Notes under the pieces: model-generated
The model's input: only the letters and a program-made list of their open reading frames with translations
Database searches by the model: none
Told to the model about the DNA's origin: nothing
Source: Lasiodiplodia sp. COLG20
Lineage: Eukaryota > Ascomycota > Dothideomycetes > Botryosphaeriales > Botryosphaeriaceae
Assembly: GCA_009801085.1 (NCBI GenBank)
Contig: VNWV01000003.1
Location: forward strand, 1,736,001-1,800,000
Length of the DNA stretch: 64,000 nucleotides
Direction: 5' to 3'
In this document: one piece after another, positions 24,131 to 37,546 of the stretch
How positions within the stretch are numbered: the first letter of the stretch is position 1
Layout: each line of letters begins with the position of its first letter
Made by a program: the position numbers and the translations under genes

Positions 24131-25731
24131 TTAGCCGCTGCCGCTGCTGTTTCCCATTGGCAATGATGGTGGATGCTGCGACCCGTTTGCGGTCATACTT
24201 TGCCTTTTCTTCTCCTTCTTCGCCCATCGTACTGTATCATGCATCAGTCTATGAGGTTCGGCCGTTGCAGACTAGGGCACTCACATCCACAGGCGTTGCA
24301 CAAAGTCTTCGGCCCATTTGGACCCTTCCTCCATTCAGGCGAATCCAACGTGCCGCAATCCGTGCACACATACTCATCCGCAACCTTCAACTTCTTCTTT
24401 TTGTCTGAACTCCCTCTGTTTTCCTTGTCGACTAAGATCGCGATGCCTGCATCTCCCCGAATCAGAGCCGGACTGGTGTCTCCCGTGCTGATACCCTGCG
24501 ATCTCTCTCCGTCACGGTATCTCAACCCGGTAAGCATTTCAATCGTGTCAATGTGCGTAGCGCCTTCGTAGCGCGCCATCTTATCGTTGATGCTATCGGG
24601 CTTCGAGGCTGCAAGGACTTCATCCAGATTTTGTCGTGTGAGGGCTGCGTTGGAAACTCCGGGTCGCGGTGGCGGCGGCATGCCATTGTTAGACATGGGC
24701 GTCTCGTTGCCTGTTTTGGCTGCATCCGTTACAGATGGCGTGACACTGCTGTGTCCTTCCTGCTTCTTCATCCAGTGCCTCTCCTGCGCTTCCTGCTCTT
24801 CCTGCTCCTCGCGCTTCAGCTCCGCAACCCGCTTCGTAAGGCGCTCGTTCTCGATCTTATGTTCCAAGAAAGAGTCCAGCAGTGAGGTGTTCTTGATTGG
24901 ATACGGCCGAGCCATCATGAAGAACCCTCGGCAGTAGGCGAAGGCGCTCGTGCCTGCAAAGCCCGGGGCGGGTTGGTCGAAGTGGCCGTGGCCGTGTGAC
25001 TCGAAGATGACGTAGGCGCCGTCGGCCTTGCGGAAGCGGTAGAAGAAGCGCAGCGCATTCTGCGAGGCAATAGATTCATTGAATTCGCGAATGAAGATGC
25101 CGCTATCATCGCTGTGGATGAAGTCCGTGACGACGCGGCCAACGAGCTGCTGCGGCTCCCAGCCGGTGAGGGTCTTGCAGGAAGGCGAGACGTAGACGAT
25201 GCGGCCGTCGGGGGTGAGGATGTGCAGGAGGTCGCGCAACTCTTCGATGACGCGCTGCGACCAATTGCGGCGCTTGGTGAACTCGGTCAGCGTGCTGCCA
25301 GACGGGTTCTGGCTGGGCATGCCGAAGCCCGTGGGAAGCGGGCCTGCGCCAATGCCGGACATGGAGTAGCTGTTGGAAACGGTGGGCTGGACGGCGAAGG
25401 CGTCGTTGGAGTCTGCCGGGGTGGACTGCGAGTGCGGCGGCTGCGCGGCGATCGGGGTGTTGTACGACTGGGTCGGGGCGTCGTGGTCGGGGCCCATGGC
25501 TCCCAGATCGAGGTCCATAGACAGCATGTTCACGTCCATGCCGTCGAGCAGGCCGTTATGGTCCACGAAGGGCGACATCTGGACCATGCCCGGCGGGCCA
25601 GACGCCATCTTCGATGCATCATGTCAGCGGAGACGTGCGACTGGGGTGCGGGCGCTGCGCGCTGCGCGGCAGCCCTCGCGGGCGGGCGTAGAGGTGCTCA
25701 CATCACCGGTAACACCGCCATTCTGGTACAT
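24131..25731 (-). CDS. wc-2: White collar 2 (WC-2), PAS/GATA blue-light transcription factor
   Basis: Exons 25731-25702, 25608-24285 and 24231-24131 encode 484 residues. WC-2 pairs with the photoreceptor WC-1 through PAS domains to form the light-activated, circadian White Collar Complex. A single PAS domain lies at about residues 125-240 ([45 protein letters not shown]). After a charged coiled-coil segment comes one GATA-type zinc finger ([16 protein letters not shown], then LCNACG). The last intron interrupts the finger right after CNACG, and splicing restores [10 protein letters not shown]. Only ten residues precede the first intron ([10 protein letters not shown]). The absence of a LOV-type GxNCRFLQ motif separates it from WC-1. 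It is divergently placed to RAD50. Confidence 0.92.
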
Positions 25732-26260
25732 GGTGGGGGCTCAGGCGCGAGGCTGTGGGCGGCTACATGCACTCTGGCAGCGGCGCAGTGGTACGAGTGG
25801 AGGACTGTTGGTCAACGGTGTAGGCATGGGCAACAGGGCAGAGCAGGGCAGAGGTGAGAGAATGCGACCGGCAGAGCGAGCCGCTCCAAGCACTGGGGCG
25901 CAGGTCAGCGGCGCGCTTGGTGAAGGCTCGGGCTAGTTTGGCTCTGCGCGCAGCCACTGACGAATGCCTAACCGGCTCTTCGTCTAGGTCCTTCCACGCA
26001 CGCCCGCACCGTGACCTTGTTTCGAAATCGATCGCTGATTCCTCGCCTCGCGCCCGCCCGAAGCGGCCTACGGTGGACCCGCTGCGCAGGAGCCCTTTCC
26101 GCTGCAGTCACGGGACCGCGCGCCGAACCAACGCGTCTGCCTGCTCGCGCGCTCGTCCACCGCATCCTTTGCACCTCGCTGTCTGCGCCGCCCTCGTCGC
26201 CACAAACTGCTCTGCGTTGCATGCGCACTCGGCTTGCCCGTGTGCTCAGAGGCCGCCGCC
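25732..26260. promoter_or_regulatory. Bidirectional promoter between wc-2 and rad50
   Basis: 529 bp separate the start codons of the divergent WC-2 and RAD50 genes. The sequence is GC-rich, with no clear TATA box on either side. No specific factor-binding site is claimed. Confidence 0.5.
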
Positions 26261-29200
26261 ATGTAAGTGCATCCACTCGCCGTGCTGGGGCCCTGCTAAC
26301 TGCTGCCAGGTGTGAGTAGTGCACCGTTTTGACGCTTGTCCAAACTAACCTCTGCGCGTCGCAGCGTACATCGACAAGCTGTCCATCCTGGGGTATGCCG
26401 TCTTGCGCATCCTCGCTCTGATCTCGAGCTAATCCGCCCGTCAGCGTCCGCTCATTCGATAACCGAGTCAGCGAGACGATCCAGTTCTACAGCCCGCTTA
26501 CGCTCATTGTCGGCTTCAATGGCTCCGGTAAAACGGTATGCTATGCGTCCCGGACTTGCCGAGACTGTCTAGACCCATGCTGATGTCGCAGACTATCATC
26601 GAATGTCTCAAGTATGCCACGACCGGAGAGCTACCGCCCAATTCCGATCGCGGCAAGTCGTTCATTCATGATCCCAACGTCCGTGTTCCTCCCTCTCTTG
26701 GATCTATGGCGCTGACTCTCCCCACAGCTGTGCGGCGAGAAGGAGGTCTTGGCCCAGGTCAAGATGTCTTTCAAATCTACATCCGGCGTCAAAATGGTTT
26801 CCACCCGCAGTCTGCAGATGACGGTGAAGAAAAGTGGAAGTCGCTTTAACCGCACGGTCAAGGCGCTCGAGGGCCAATTGCTCATGGTCAAGGATGGCGA
26901 ACGCACTGCCATCTCCTCACGCGTTGCGGAGCTAAACCAGATCATGCCTCAGTACCTCGGCATATCGTCTGCAATTCTCGAGTATGTCATCTTCTGCCAC
27001 CAGGAAGACAGTATGTGGCCCATGAGCGAACCGTCCGTGCTCAAGAAGCGTTTCGACGAAATATTCGAGGCACTCAAGTACACTAAGGCCATTGACAACA
27101 TCAAAATTCTGCAGAAGCGCTACAAGGAGGAGCTAGGGCGGCTCAAGATCATCGAGCAGCATTCTAAAGAAGACAAGGACAGAGGCGAGCGAGCCGAGCA
27201 GCGAATGAATGAGCTCTACAGCGATATCGACAAGCTCCGCACGAAGACCGACGAGCTCGAAGAACGTTGCAAGGAGGCTGCCGACCGCTCCCGTGAGGCC
27301 TGGGATCACGCCGCTAAATTTCAGAACATAGTCTCCAAGCTAGAGGGGAAGCGCGTTGAGGCAGCGGCCACAGAGACGAACGTCAAAGAGCTGCAAGCGC
27401 ATATTGAGGAGATGACTGACACAGACCAGGAACTGCAGGAGCATCTCGACAAGTATGAAGAACGAGTGCAGCTCTATGAGCAGGACCGCGAGGAAAAGGT
27501 GCAACGCTACAATGAGATTGTTGAAGCGATCAAAGATAATCGTAGCTCTACCGGGGCTAAACAGACCGAGATTGGCACACACAAAGCCAATAAAGACGCC
27601 TACGATCGCCACACTAAGACGAGGGAGACCCTCATTAAAGAAACTGCGAACCGCCACGGCATCCGTGGTTTCGATTTGGAGATCAATGATGAACAAGTGC
27701 AGGACTTTATGGATCGAATCAACCGGCTGGCGAAAGAACAGCAGGGTGCATTGGAGCGCGCACGGAAACAGAAACATCAGGAGCTCCAAGCTGCCAACGA
27801 TGAACTGCGTCGAGTCAACAACCGGAAGGCCGCACTGGAGTCAAACAAGAACAATCATAAGACCCAGATTGCAACCAACGAAGGGAAGCTATCTGAACTG
27901 CAAGAGAGGATCAATAAGATAGACGTTGATGAAGGAGGCAAGGCGACACTCGAATTGTCACTGGAAGACATCACAAGGCGTCTGAACAAGGCCAAAGAGG
28001 ACAGTGTTGCGGGCAAATGGGATGAGAAACTCCGTGACGCTAACGGGCAAATGCGCGATGTCGACGACCTGAAGGAAAAGCTCGATGCCGAGATGGTTGA
28101 TGCCATGCGCCGTGCTGGAGATTCGGCACAATTGGACTACGTTCGCAAGCAGTTGAAAGAAAAACAGACAAGTCTGGCAACAAACACGGGCGTGCATCGT
28201 CAGCAGATTTCGAAGATCATTGGAGAAACTTGGGAGCCAAGCACGCTTGAATCGAACTTCAGCAAAACCTTGCACCAGAGATCCGAGGAGGTCCGAGAGG
28301 CGGAGCTGCAACGGAACGGCACAACTCGGGAGCTGGAGCAGGTCCAATTCAAATTGACGACTGCCAAGAATGAGCTCAGCAAGAAACGTGTGGAGTTCAA
28401 ACAGTGTGAGGAACGGGTCAGCGCCGAGCTGTCGGAAGGCGAGTCACTAGAAGACTTCCCAGAGGCCCTGGCAACTGCTACACAGAGTTTTGAAGTAGCG
28501 CGAAGTGACGCAACCAGCTTTGGTCACATGGGAAGATTCTATGAGGGCTGCAAGAACACGTTCGAGGAGCACAACATGTGCCAGCTCTGCTATCGCCCTT
28601 TCAGAAAGGATGATGAGAAGGCCAAATTTCGGAGAAGGCTCGATGCCAAAATTCAGGAAGCCATCAATCAGAACTACCAGGAGACACTACAGGAATATCA
28701 AACGGATCTGGAAAAACTACGCGCGGTGCAACCCTTTTATGACACCTGGAAACGCCTAGGAAAAACCGAGATCCCTGAACTGGAGACCTCCTGTCGTGGG
28801 CTTGAATCGCGACGTGATGACCTCTTGAGAGTCATTGAGGATCAAGACCAACGCGTTAATGAGCGCCAGGAGGCGAAAAGGGATGCTGATTTCCTATCCG
28901 GTGATGTCAATTCCATCGTCCAGGATCACAAGGCCATATGTGGTTTCGAGGAAGAGATCAAGGAGCTGTCGGCGAAGCAGGAGCAAGCGGGCGCTTCCAG
29001 GGGCGTCGAGAAAATCCAAGATGACCTCAAAGAGATCAACGACCGGTCGAAGAACGTCAAGGCTACTTTGGCGCAGCTCACAGCAGAGAAGGAGCGATCT
29101 CGTGACCAGGTTAACCGTCTTGAGCTCGAGTCGAAGGATATTAGCGGCAAGGTTGCGAGCGCCGAGTACGCTCTTCGGGAGAAAAACAACCTACTCTCTC

Positions 29201-30497
29201 AAGTCCAAGATCTGCGATCCCAGAACGGCAGCCACCGGGAGTCGATGCGCCAGACCGATCAAGACCTCCAAGAGCTGATTCCTGAGGTGGAGCAAGCCCA
29301 AGCCAAGTACAACGCAACTGAACAGCGAGGCGCACAGAAGGAAGAAGAACTTCAGTCAATGCACCAGAAGATCAGCGACAGTCTTCGTGACTTAAGGCAG
29401 GCCAACCAAGAGATCGTAGCCTACCTCGAGAGTGGGGGTCCCGGGCTACTAACGAAAGCTCGCCGCGAATTCGACAGCTTGCAGGAGGCAGCCCGGCAGC
29501 TCGAGGATGAGCAGAGACAGATCACGGCTGAGATCAAGAAAATTAACGACCAGCTCCACAACCACACCGAAACCAAACGCGCAATCAACGACAATTTGAG
29601 ATACAGATCTGGGCTCAAGAAACTCGAACAAGTTCGAAAGGAAGTTGAAGAACTTGAGGCTAATAACGCAGAGGTCGATAAGGACCGCTACGAACGAGAG
29701 GCTAGCAAATGGCAGCAAGAGCGGAATAGACTGAGTGCCGAGCAGGCCAGCATCGTCGGCGAGATGAGGTCCAAGGACGACCAGCTCAAGCAACTGCTTG
29801 ATGAGTGGGACACTGATTATAAGGATGCTGCGAAGAATTACAAGGAAGCGCACATCAAGGTGGAGACGACCAAAGCGGCCGTCGAGGATCTAAGCAGGTA
29901 TGGTGGGGCCCTTGACAAGGCAGTTGTCAAGTACCACAGCCTCAAGCTCGAAGAGATCAACCGTATCATCGAGGAGTTGTGGAAGAAAACTTACCAAGGT
30001 ACCGACGTGGACACGATCATGATTCGTTCGGAGAGCGAGACGACAACCAAGCAGCGCAGCTACAATTACCGCGTGGTCATGGTCAAGCAGGACGCCGAAT
30101 TGGACATGCGCGGCCGTTGCAGTGCCGGTCAGAAGGTACTCGCTAGCATCATCATTCGGCTGGCTTTGGCCGAGTGCTTCGGAGTCAACTGCGGGCTCAT
30201 TGCACTGGACGAACCCACGACGAATCTGGATCGAGACAACATCCGAGCTCTTGCCGAGTCACTTGCTGAGATCATTCGGGTCCGACGACAGCAGAGCAAC
30301 TTCCAACTCATCGTCATCACGCACGATGAAGAGTTCTTGCGGTACATGCAATGTGCGGACTTTAGTGATTATTACTACCGCGTTTCCCGTAATGAAAAAC
30401 AGAAGAGCACGATTGAGAAGCAGTCGATCGCCGAGGTAGGTTCCATGGGTTGCGCTTATACTTGGATGGGTGCTGACACGATCTGCAGGTGCTGTAG
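26261..30497 (+). CDS. rad50: DNA double-strand-break repair ATPase RAD50
   Basis: SMC-like subunit of the MRX/MRN complex, which tethers and processes broken DNA ends. Proposed exons are 26261-26262, 26310-26311, 26365-26392, 26445-26535, 26592-26678, 26728-30435 and 30489-30497, giving 1308 residues, the normal length. Walker A GFNGSGKT is at residues 34-41; the Q-loop region YVIFCHQED, two long coiled coils, the zinc hook CQLC near 688-691, signature [11 protein letters not shown] and Walker [12 protein letters not shown] all follow in order. The final intron is placed so the protein ends IAEVL. The start is unusual: only AT + GT + CG restores the conserved opening [15 protein letters not shown], requiring a 2-nt exon between two introns of 47 and 53 nt. 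The rest of the gene model is firm. Confidence 0.93.
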
Positions 30498-31982
30498 CGA
30501 TGACCGGACGGGGACGAGATGCAGCAGCAATCGGGATCGCCAACCGGATACGGAACGCTTGTTCCGCATCTCGGAATAGCTGCATTTATTGGAGGGGATC
30601 AAGGTGCTACGGCAACTCTGGGCTTGCATGAACATGGGCATACGATGGCTTGGGCGTTTTCAAAGGGAAATTTGCTGGGTTTGCTGTCACCAAAGGGTTA
30701 TGGAAGTGAAGATAAAGTAGCTGGGAATCTAGGCCGAGCCTTACCAGAAGGGGCCGACTTCGCTCGGTTGTGTGTTCAGATACGAGGCATTGCTATGTGT
30801 CTTGCAGGAACCCACTCAAAGCTGACGTCGCTGCGTATGTTTAGATGGCACGACATGTGCCCCCGCCGAAAATCACGGTCGATCTGGTGGGGCCGCAGCA
30901 AGCCGGGAAAAGCGGATGCGCGCGTGAGGCACCGTCTCCCGCTCGAGGGTGCTTTTTAAAGTGTGGATCGGGCAGTCTGGTCGAGAATGCATGGCGCTAA
31001 TTTGGCGTCGGAACAAGGTGTTTTCGACTTGTGGTAAGTCACAGATGGAGCATCTGGAAGCCGGCTTCCCGAAGCACGCCAGCGCAGGCTTCGTCGGGTG
31101 AATGCTGTGCCCAGCTCGTCGCCACACCCCGCACGCTGCATACTACTACTGTCGTGCATGTAGGGTTTGATTTGGTGGCTGCGCTTGGGCTCGAAAAGGC
31201 AGCCACGAGCGCAAAGCTTCCACAGGTCGCGCTTCTAGCGGCATGTGTAGTGCCTCGCAGTCAGCGGCGCAGGATCCTGGACGCCTTTTCTCCACGCAAA
31301 GGGGCGAAAAGCCAGGGCGTGGCTGTCGGCGGGGTTGCACGGCAGCCAGTGATTGGCGCCGAAGTGCGGCGTGACAGCATGACGACGGCAACGATCTACC
31401 CCCTCGAGCTTCGCGTGAGCACGTTCCTGGATCTAAACATCACCCCGCGAAATAGAGCTGCACGTGTGGCGCGAACAGCAGGCCAACAACATCCATGGAA
31501 GGGCCCTTGCCCCGGCGTTTCGCGCGACGATCTCTTGCTGTGCCGGGCCACACGGCAGAGCTCGACCGGTGATCTTTGTTCCTGGAAAATGCACTTTTAT
31601 GCGCACCGGTCAGCCAGCATTGGTGCCAACTCACAGTGACTCCGGTTCCGAGGTGCCGCAAGCCTTCCGAGTGGCCGTTGCATACCCTTTCCTATAGCTT
31701 GGTGGACTAGCCAACGCCGCCTAACTTTCTCCGCAATCCCCTTCCATCTAGCAATAGCACCATGCACACCAGCGATCCCTGCCCAGTCGGTCTACACGCC
31801 GCCGCCTGCCTGAGGTCTAAAAGGACGCCTGGCTGCCCAGCATGCTTGCCCGCCCGCCCTCGGAACTCAGGTCGCTTCCGTCCTGCGTCGTTGTGTTCGC
31901 AATTCTCTGCCCACCACAATCTTCCCCCCGGGTTGAGCCATTGAGCGTTCCGGTATAACATTTAACACGCCGCACAGTAGCC
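30498..31982. other. Intergenic, no gene recognised
   Basis: About 1.5 kb between RAD50 and the tandem GH5 gene. Open frames are short and motif-free. The last few hundred bases are pyrimidine-rich and form the presumed GH5 promoter. Confidence 0.5.
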
Positions 31983-33377
<1,395 letters not shown>

Positions 33378-33656
33378 GGTTGGGTGTAAGTGGTCGTCCG
33401 CTGATTTGTGAATGGGTATGGCAACAAAATACACGCAAGCGAGTCTTGTATTAAATTTCTAATCGGTACGAGCATACATAAAGCTCGCCTGACACGCCTT
33501 CTTCAGGATGGATGATCAGGAGGTGGTAATTCACGACACCACATCCCAATAACATAATCACGACACTCCTTAACTAACGTCCAACTGCATTACAATGTGA
33601 TCATTCAAGCTATTTCTAGATGTAACACATTAATTCCATTCTCCTACTCGGACTCC

Positions 33657-34631
33657 TCACTTTTTCAAACTGTCCGCATAAGCCTTAACCGTATCGATCA
33701 AGCTGCCGTCCTCAGCAAGACCCAGCTCCAACGCCCGCGAGATATCGAAGCGCTCAGGCCAGCTCAGCACGATCTTCTCGATGACCGGGTCAACCTTCTC
33801 TTCGACCAGCGCCCTCGCCTCCTTACCGCCCACGGTCTCGAGCGCATCCAGTACGTCGACTATCTTGACCGTTACGCCAGGCAGGTTAACGGTGCGAGTG
33901 AGCCCGCCAAACTTATCCTTGGGCACGTCCTTGATGGCGATGAGGTTGCGCACGACGGTGCGCGGCGAGCAGACCCACATGTGCAAGGCCTTGTCGACGG
34001 GCAGCACGCTCTTCTCGCCGTTCAGCGGCTCGCGCACAATACCCGAGGCGAAGCTGGACGCAGCAGCGGTAGGGGCGCCGGGGCGCACCATGACGGTGGG
34101 GAGCCGGACGATGCGCGCGTCCAGCAGGCCGCGGCGCGAGTAGTCGTTGAGCAGGCACTCGGTGATGAACTTTTGCGTGCCGTAGCTGCTCTGCGGCAGC
34201 GGCAGCGTGCGCTCCGAGAAGATCTTGTCGGGCCCGGCGGTCGCGGGCGGGCCGTAGACGGCGGTGCTGGAGGTGAAGACGACGGTGACGCCCGGCTGGG
34301 TGGAGATCAGGTGGTCGTAGAGCTGCCGGTGCGCGTCGAGGTTGACGCGGTAGCCGAGCGAGAAGTTGGCCTCGCTGCCCGACGACATGATGCCGTGGAG
34401 CGTGTAGACGGCGCTCCATTTTTGCGTGTCCAGCAGGGCGTGCGCTGCGGCCGGGTCCGTCAGATCCGTCTGCGTTGACGTGATGCGTGAAGCATCGGCG
34501 CCGGCGGGGTTTTTGGGCGCGGCGACGTCGGTGAGGGTGAGATGCACTTCCGGCGAGGTTTGGAGGAGTGCGGCGGCGAGCTCTTGGCCGACGAAGCCTG
34601 AGGCGCCCGTTATGAGGATGTGTTTGGTCAT
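33657..34631 (-). CDS. denD: D-erythronate dehydrogenase-like SDR
   Basis: Single exon, 324 residues from the ATG at 34631 (MTKHILITGASGFVG). An upstream in-frame extension is ignored because the Rossmann strand should sit at the N-terminus. NAD-binding GASGFVG, TDLTD, the catalytic Ser (TSSTAVYG) and the YGTQK pair (Tyr and Lys) mark an extended SDR. The C-terminal half (NLPGVTVKIVDVLDAL, DPVIEKIVLSWPERFD, RALELGL) matches bacterial DenD, which oxidises D-erythronate (or a related four-carbon acid sugar) to the 2-keto acid. It sits head-to-head with a DUF1537 kinase, the partner family in bacterial tetronate catabolism, which supports this function. Annotation as a generic epimerase is the alternative. 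Confidence 0.8.
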   Translation of the reverse strand: MTKHILITGASGFVGQELAAALLQTSPEVHLTLTDVAAPKNPAGADASRITSTQTDLTDPAAAHALLDTQKWSAVYTLHGIMSSGSEANFSLGYRVNLDAHRQLYDHLISTQPGVTVVFTSSTAVYGPPATAGPDKIFSERTLPLPQSSYGTQKFITECLLNDYSRRGLLDARIVRLPTVMVRPGAPTAAASSFASGIVREPLNGEKSVLPVDKALHMWVCSPRTVVRNLIAIKDVPKDKFGGLTRTVNLPGVTVKIVDVLDALETVGGKEARALVEEKVDPVIEKIVLSWPERFDISRALELGLAEDGSLIDTVKAYADSLKK

Positions 34632-35406
34632 GGTGGTTGTGATATCACGTTCGTCGGGTCGGTTTGAGGGGGCCGGGGCGGGCAAGGTAGAAGCAGTGCG
34701 GGGCAATTGACTCAAGGCAATGAACTGAGATTAACTTGGAGCAATTGGTTACAAGGAGCACCCCAAGAGGTGTGTATATGCTTTCTGCCCTTCATGCTTC
34801 GTCGGCGTTTGAAGGCCGCTGCGGTGCGGGGCATAGTCGGCAATGACGATTGAACGTGCGGGGCGCACCGTCCTCTCTCCACAAAAACAAGCCTCTCGGC
34901 ACGAAGACGCAGCGAAAAGACTTTGCCCTCCAGCCGCGGACATCTCGCCGCCCCCGCCTTCGCACTTCTCTCCGCTTCCGCTTCCGCTTTCTGTGGAGCT
35001 CCACCCATAGCTCTTTACGGTCGTCGCCCGCAGTCCAAACCAACCAAGATCCTATCCACGCAAACCAATTTGCTGAAGCTTCACGGAAAACGAACGGTAG
35101 TCTGCACATGACTGCCGTGCGACCCGCCCACTTGATGAGATGGTCGGATGAGACCGTGTGCGAGAGCGGATGCGCTCCGCCCGGCCGTTGCATTTACTAC
35201 TACTTCAATCCCACGGTTCCCTAGAGCCAAGGTACCTGATACTACTACTAAGTTAGCTGTTGTGCCAGTCTTCCCTTATCTTGGACGTCTACAGACTTCA
35301 CCAGCTCCTCCAATTCCCTCACGCTAGACTTGCCCTTTCTCCCTTACTTCCTCTTTCTCTCAGACAGCCATCAATTGTTTCCTTTTTGCACCAAAGAACA
35401 GCTACC
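34632..35406. promoter_or_regulatory. Shared promoter of the acid-sugar gene pair
   Basis: 775 bp between the divergent dehydrogenase-like and kinase genes. The kinase side has a long pyrimidine-rich leader (35290-35400). It presumably coordinates both genes; no specific operator is claimed. Confidence 0.45.
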
Positions 35407-36985
35407 ATGGCCCCTCAATCCCTTCCCCTCCAAGCCACCCTCTCCTCGCTCCCTCCCGTCTACCCGGGCGACCTCCGCGCCCAAACCCGGGCCCTTCTCT
35501 CCTCGACCGCGTCGACGATCCCGCTCCTCGTCGCCCTCGACGACGACCCGACGGGCACGCAGACCTGCCACGACATCCGCGTCCTCACCGTCTGGGACGT
35601 CGACTCGCTGACGGCCGAGTTCGCGCGCACCGCGCCGGGGTCGGGCTTCTTCATCCTGACCAACTCGCGCGCGCTCCACACGGCCGACGCCCGCGCGCTC
35701 ACGGCCGAGATCTGCCGCAACCTGCGCGCCGCCGCCGAGCGCGCGGGGAACAAGCCCTTTGAGATCGTGCTGCGCGGCGACAGCACGCTGCGCGGCCACT
35801 TCCCGGACGAGCCTGAGGTCGTGGACGAGGAGGTTGGCGGCGGCGGGAGTGATGCGTGGGTGCTGGCGCCGTTTTTCTTGCAGGGCGGCAGGTATACGAT
35901 TGATGATGTGCATTATGTGGCCGAGGGAGAGACGCTGGTGCCGGCTGGGGAGACGCCGTTCGCGAGAGACGCGACGTTTGGATACAAGAGCAGCGATCTG
36001 AAGGACTGGGTGGTAGAGAAGAGCGGAGGCAAGATTGTGAGAGAGCGGGTGGTGAGCTTGGGCTTGAAAGATATCCGAGAGGGCGGCCCGGAAAAGATTG
36101 CAGAGCTGGTGGAAGGGTTTGAAAAGGGTAGTGTGATTGTGGTGAATGCTGCGGCGGAGGAGGATATGGATGTCGTGGTGCTGGGGCTGCTGAAGGGTAA
36201 GACTTCGATTTCCACGATGCTTGCGTCATAAAGGGGACAGGAGATAGGCTGACGCTGTCATTTTCAGCTTCGTCGAAGGGCAAGCGCTTTCTCTTCCGCA
36301 CGGCAGCCGCCTTCGTCTCTGCGCGCCTGGGAATCTCTCCTATTTCTCCCATTTCGGCGGAGCAGTTGAAGCTTTCTCGCGAAGCTGGTGGCTTGATTAT
36401 TGCGGGCTCGTACGTGCCGAAGACAACGGCGCAACTCGAGGCTCTGACTTCCAAAAGCGGCGAGAAGTTGACGACGGTGGTCCTGGACGTGGAGAAGCTC
36501 TTGGCTTCGCCCGAGAGCTCTGCTGAGGCCATTGCGCACGCCATCTCGGTCGCGGAGAGAGAGATCGCGCACAGACAGGATGTGCTGGTCATGACTAGCC
36601 GTAAGCTGGTGGTTGGCGACGACGCGAAGAAGAGCCTGGACATCGGCTCGATCGTTGCCGACGCGCTGGTCAAGTTCTTGCAGCAGTTGAAGATCAAGCC
36701 GCGATATGTCATCGCCAAGGTAAGTGGGCACTCATGTGCAGTCGAGGACAGGAATACCAGCTAATACGTCTGTTCTTGCAGGGAGGCATCACGTCGTCGG
36801 ACATGGCTACGAAGGGCTTGAATATGAAGAAGGCGATGATTGTGGGCCAGGCTGCGGCAGGTGTCCCATTGTGGCGCTGCGATGAGGAGACTTGCAAATA
36901 CCCTGGACTGCCGTATGTTGTTTTCCCGGGAAATGTCGGCGGGAACGAGACGCTCTACGAAGTGGTCAAGGGCTGGCGGGTATAG
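35407..36985 (+). CDS. DUF1537 four-carbon acid sugar kinase
   Basis: Exons 35407-36196, 36268-36719 and 36782-36985 encode 481 residues. The N-terminal substrate domain has the signature LVALDDDPTGTQTCHD (about 38-53), NSRALH, and the catalytic-type VLRGDSTLRGHFPDE motif with FLQGGRYT. The C-terminal nucleotide-binding domain has GLIIAGSYVPKTTAQLE, KGGITSSDMATKGL, GQAAAGVPLW and a final PYVVFPGNVGG. DUF1537 proteins phosphorylate D-erythronate, D-threonate or 3-oxo-tetronate at O-4. The pathway ends in DHAP after decarboxylation and isomerisation in bacteria. With the divergent dehydrogenase it forms a probable catabolic pair; the decarboxylase and isomerase are not in this window. The substrate is inferred. 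The first intron (71 nt) is the longest of the gene. Confidence 0.9.
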
Positions 36986-37546
36986 AAGTAGAAGGTTGAG
37001 TTGAATAAACGCTGTGGATCATTCTTTACGCGGGCAGCTTTTCTTTTTCCACATTATTCTCCCGGATGACAGGGTTCCTGCAAGCTCGTAAACTTCAGAA
37101 GTCGTATTTTTCAAATTATTGAAAGAATTACAACTGACACATAACCGCAAATATCTTCGTTACTAATTCAGAAAGCTGTCAGGAACCATGAACGGCTTTA
37201 GATACCACTGTAGGAGCGTCACCTGCGCACATCTTCCCAAAGACAGCACCAGGGACGTCGCGTAACGTACTGCTCTTTGCGAACGAGCATGCATGGGACA
37301 TGGAACCGGTCTAGCCTGCCGGTAGTTGGAGCAACTGCCGAACCTGGTTCCTTGAGACGAATTTCCCCGCCTGCGATAAGATAAGCTCCGGGAAATGCGG
37401 AGGGCTAAACGACCCAAGCCTTTTTCTGCATCGCCTGCCATCCACGCCCGCAATCCTGCGAATCACTTACAACCGTACCCTGCATTGACTCGGACCCTTT
37501 GCGAAACACTTTGGGGAAGGGCTCGCTTGACGCGTTACGCAAGGCA
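36986..37546. other. Intergenic, no gene recognised
   Basis: About 560 bp between the kinase and UBA4, tandem genes. AT-rich 3' flank, then GC-rich towards the UBA4 start. Nothing specific is seen. Confidence 0.5.

Noticed and set aside
34632..34715. 28-residue N-terminal extension of the DenD-like protein
   Set aside because: The Rossmann strand should begin at the N-terminus; the extension is Pro/Ser-rich and overlaps the shared promoter.
35699..36718. 339-residue antisense frame over the DUF1537 kinase
   Set aside because: It crosses the sense gene's intron without splice logic and lacks motifs.
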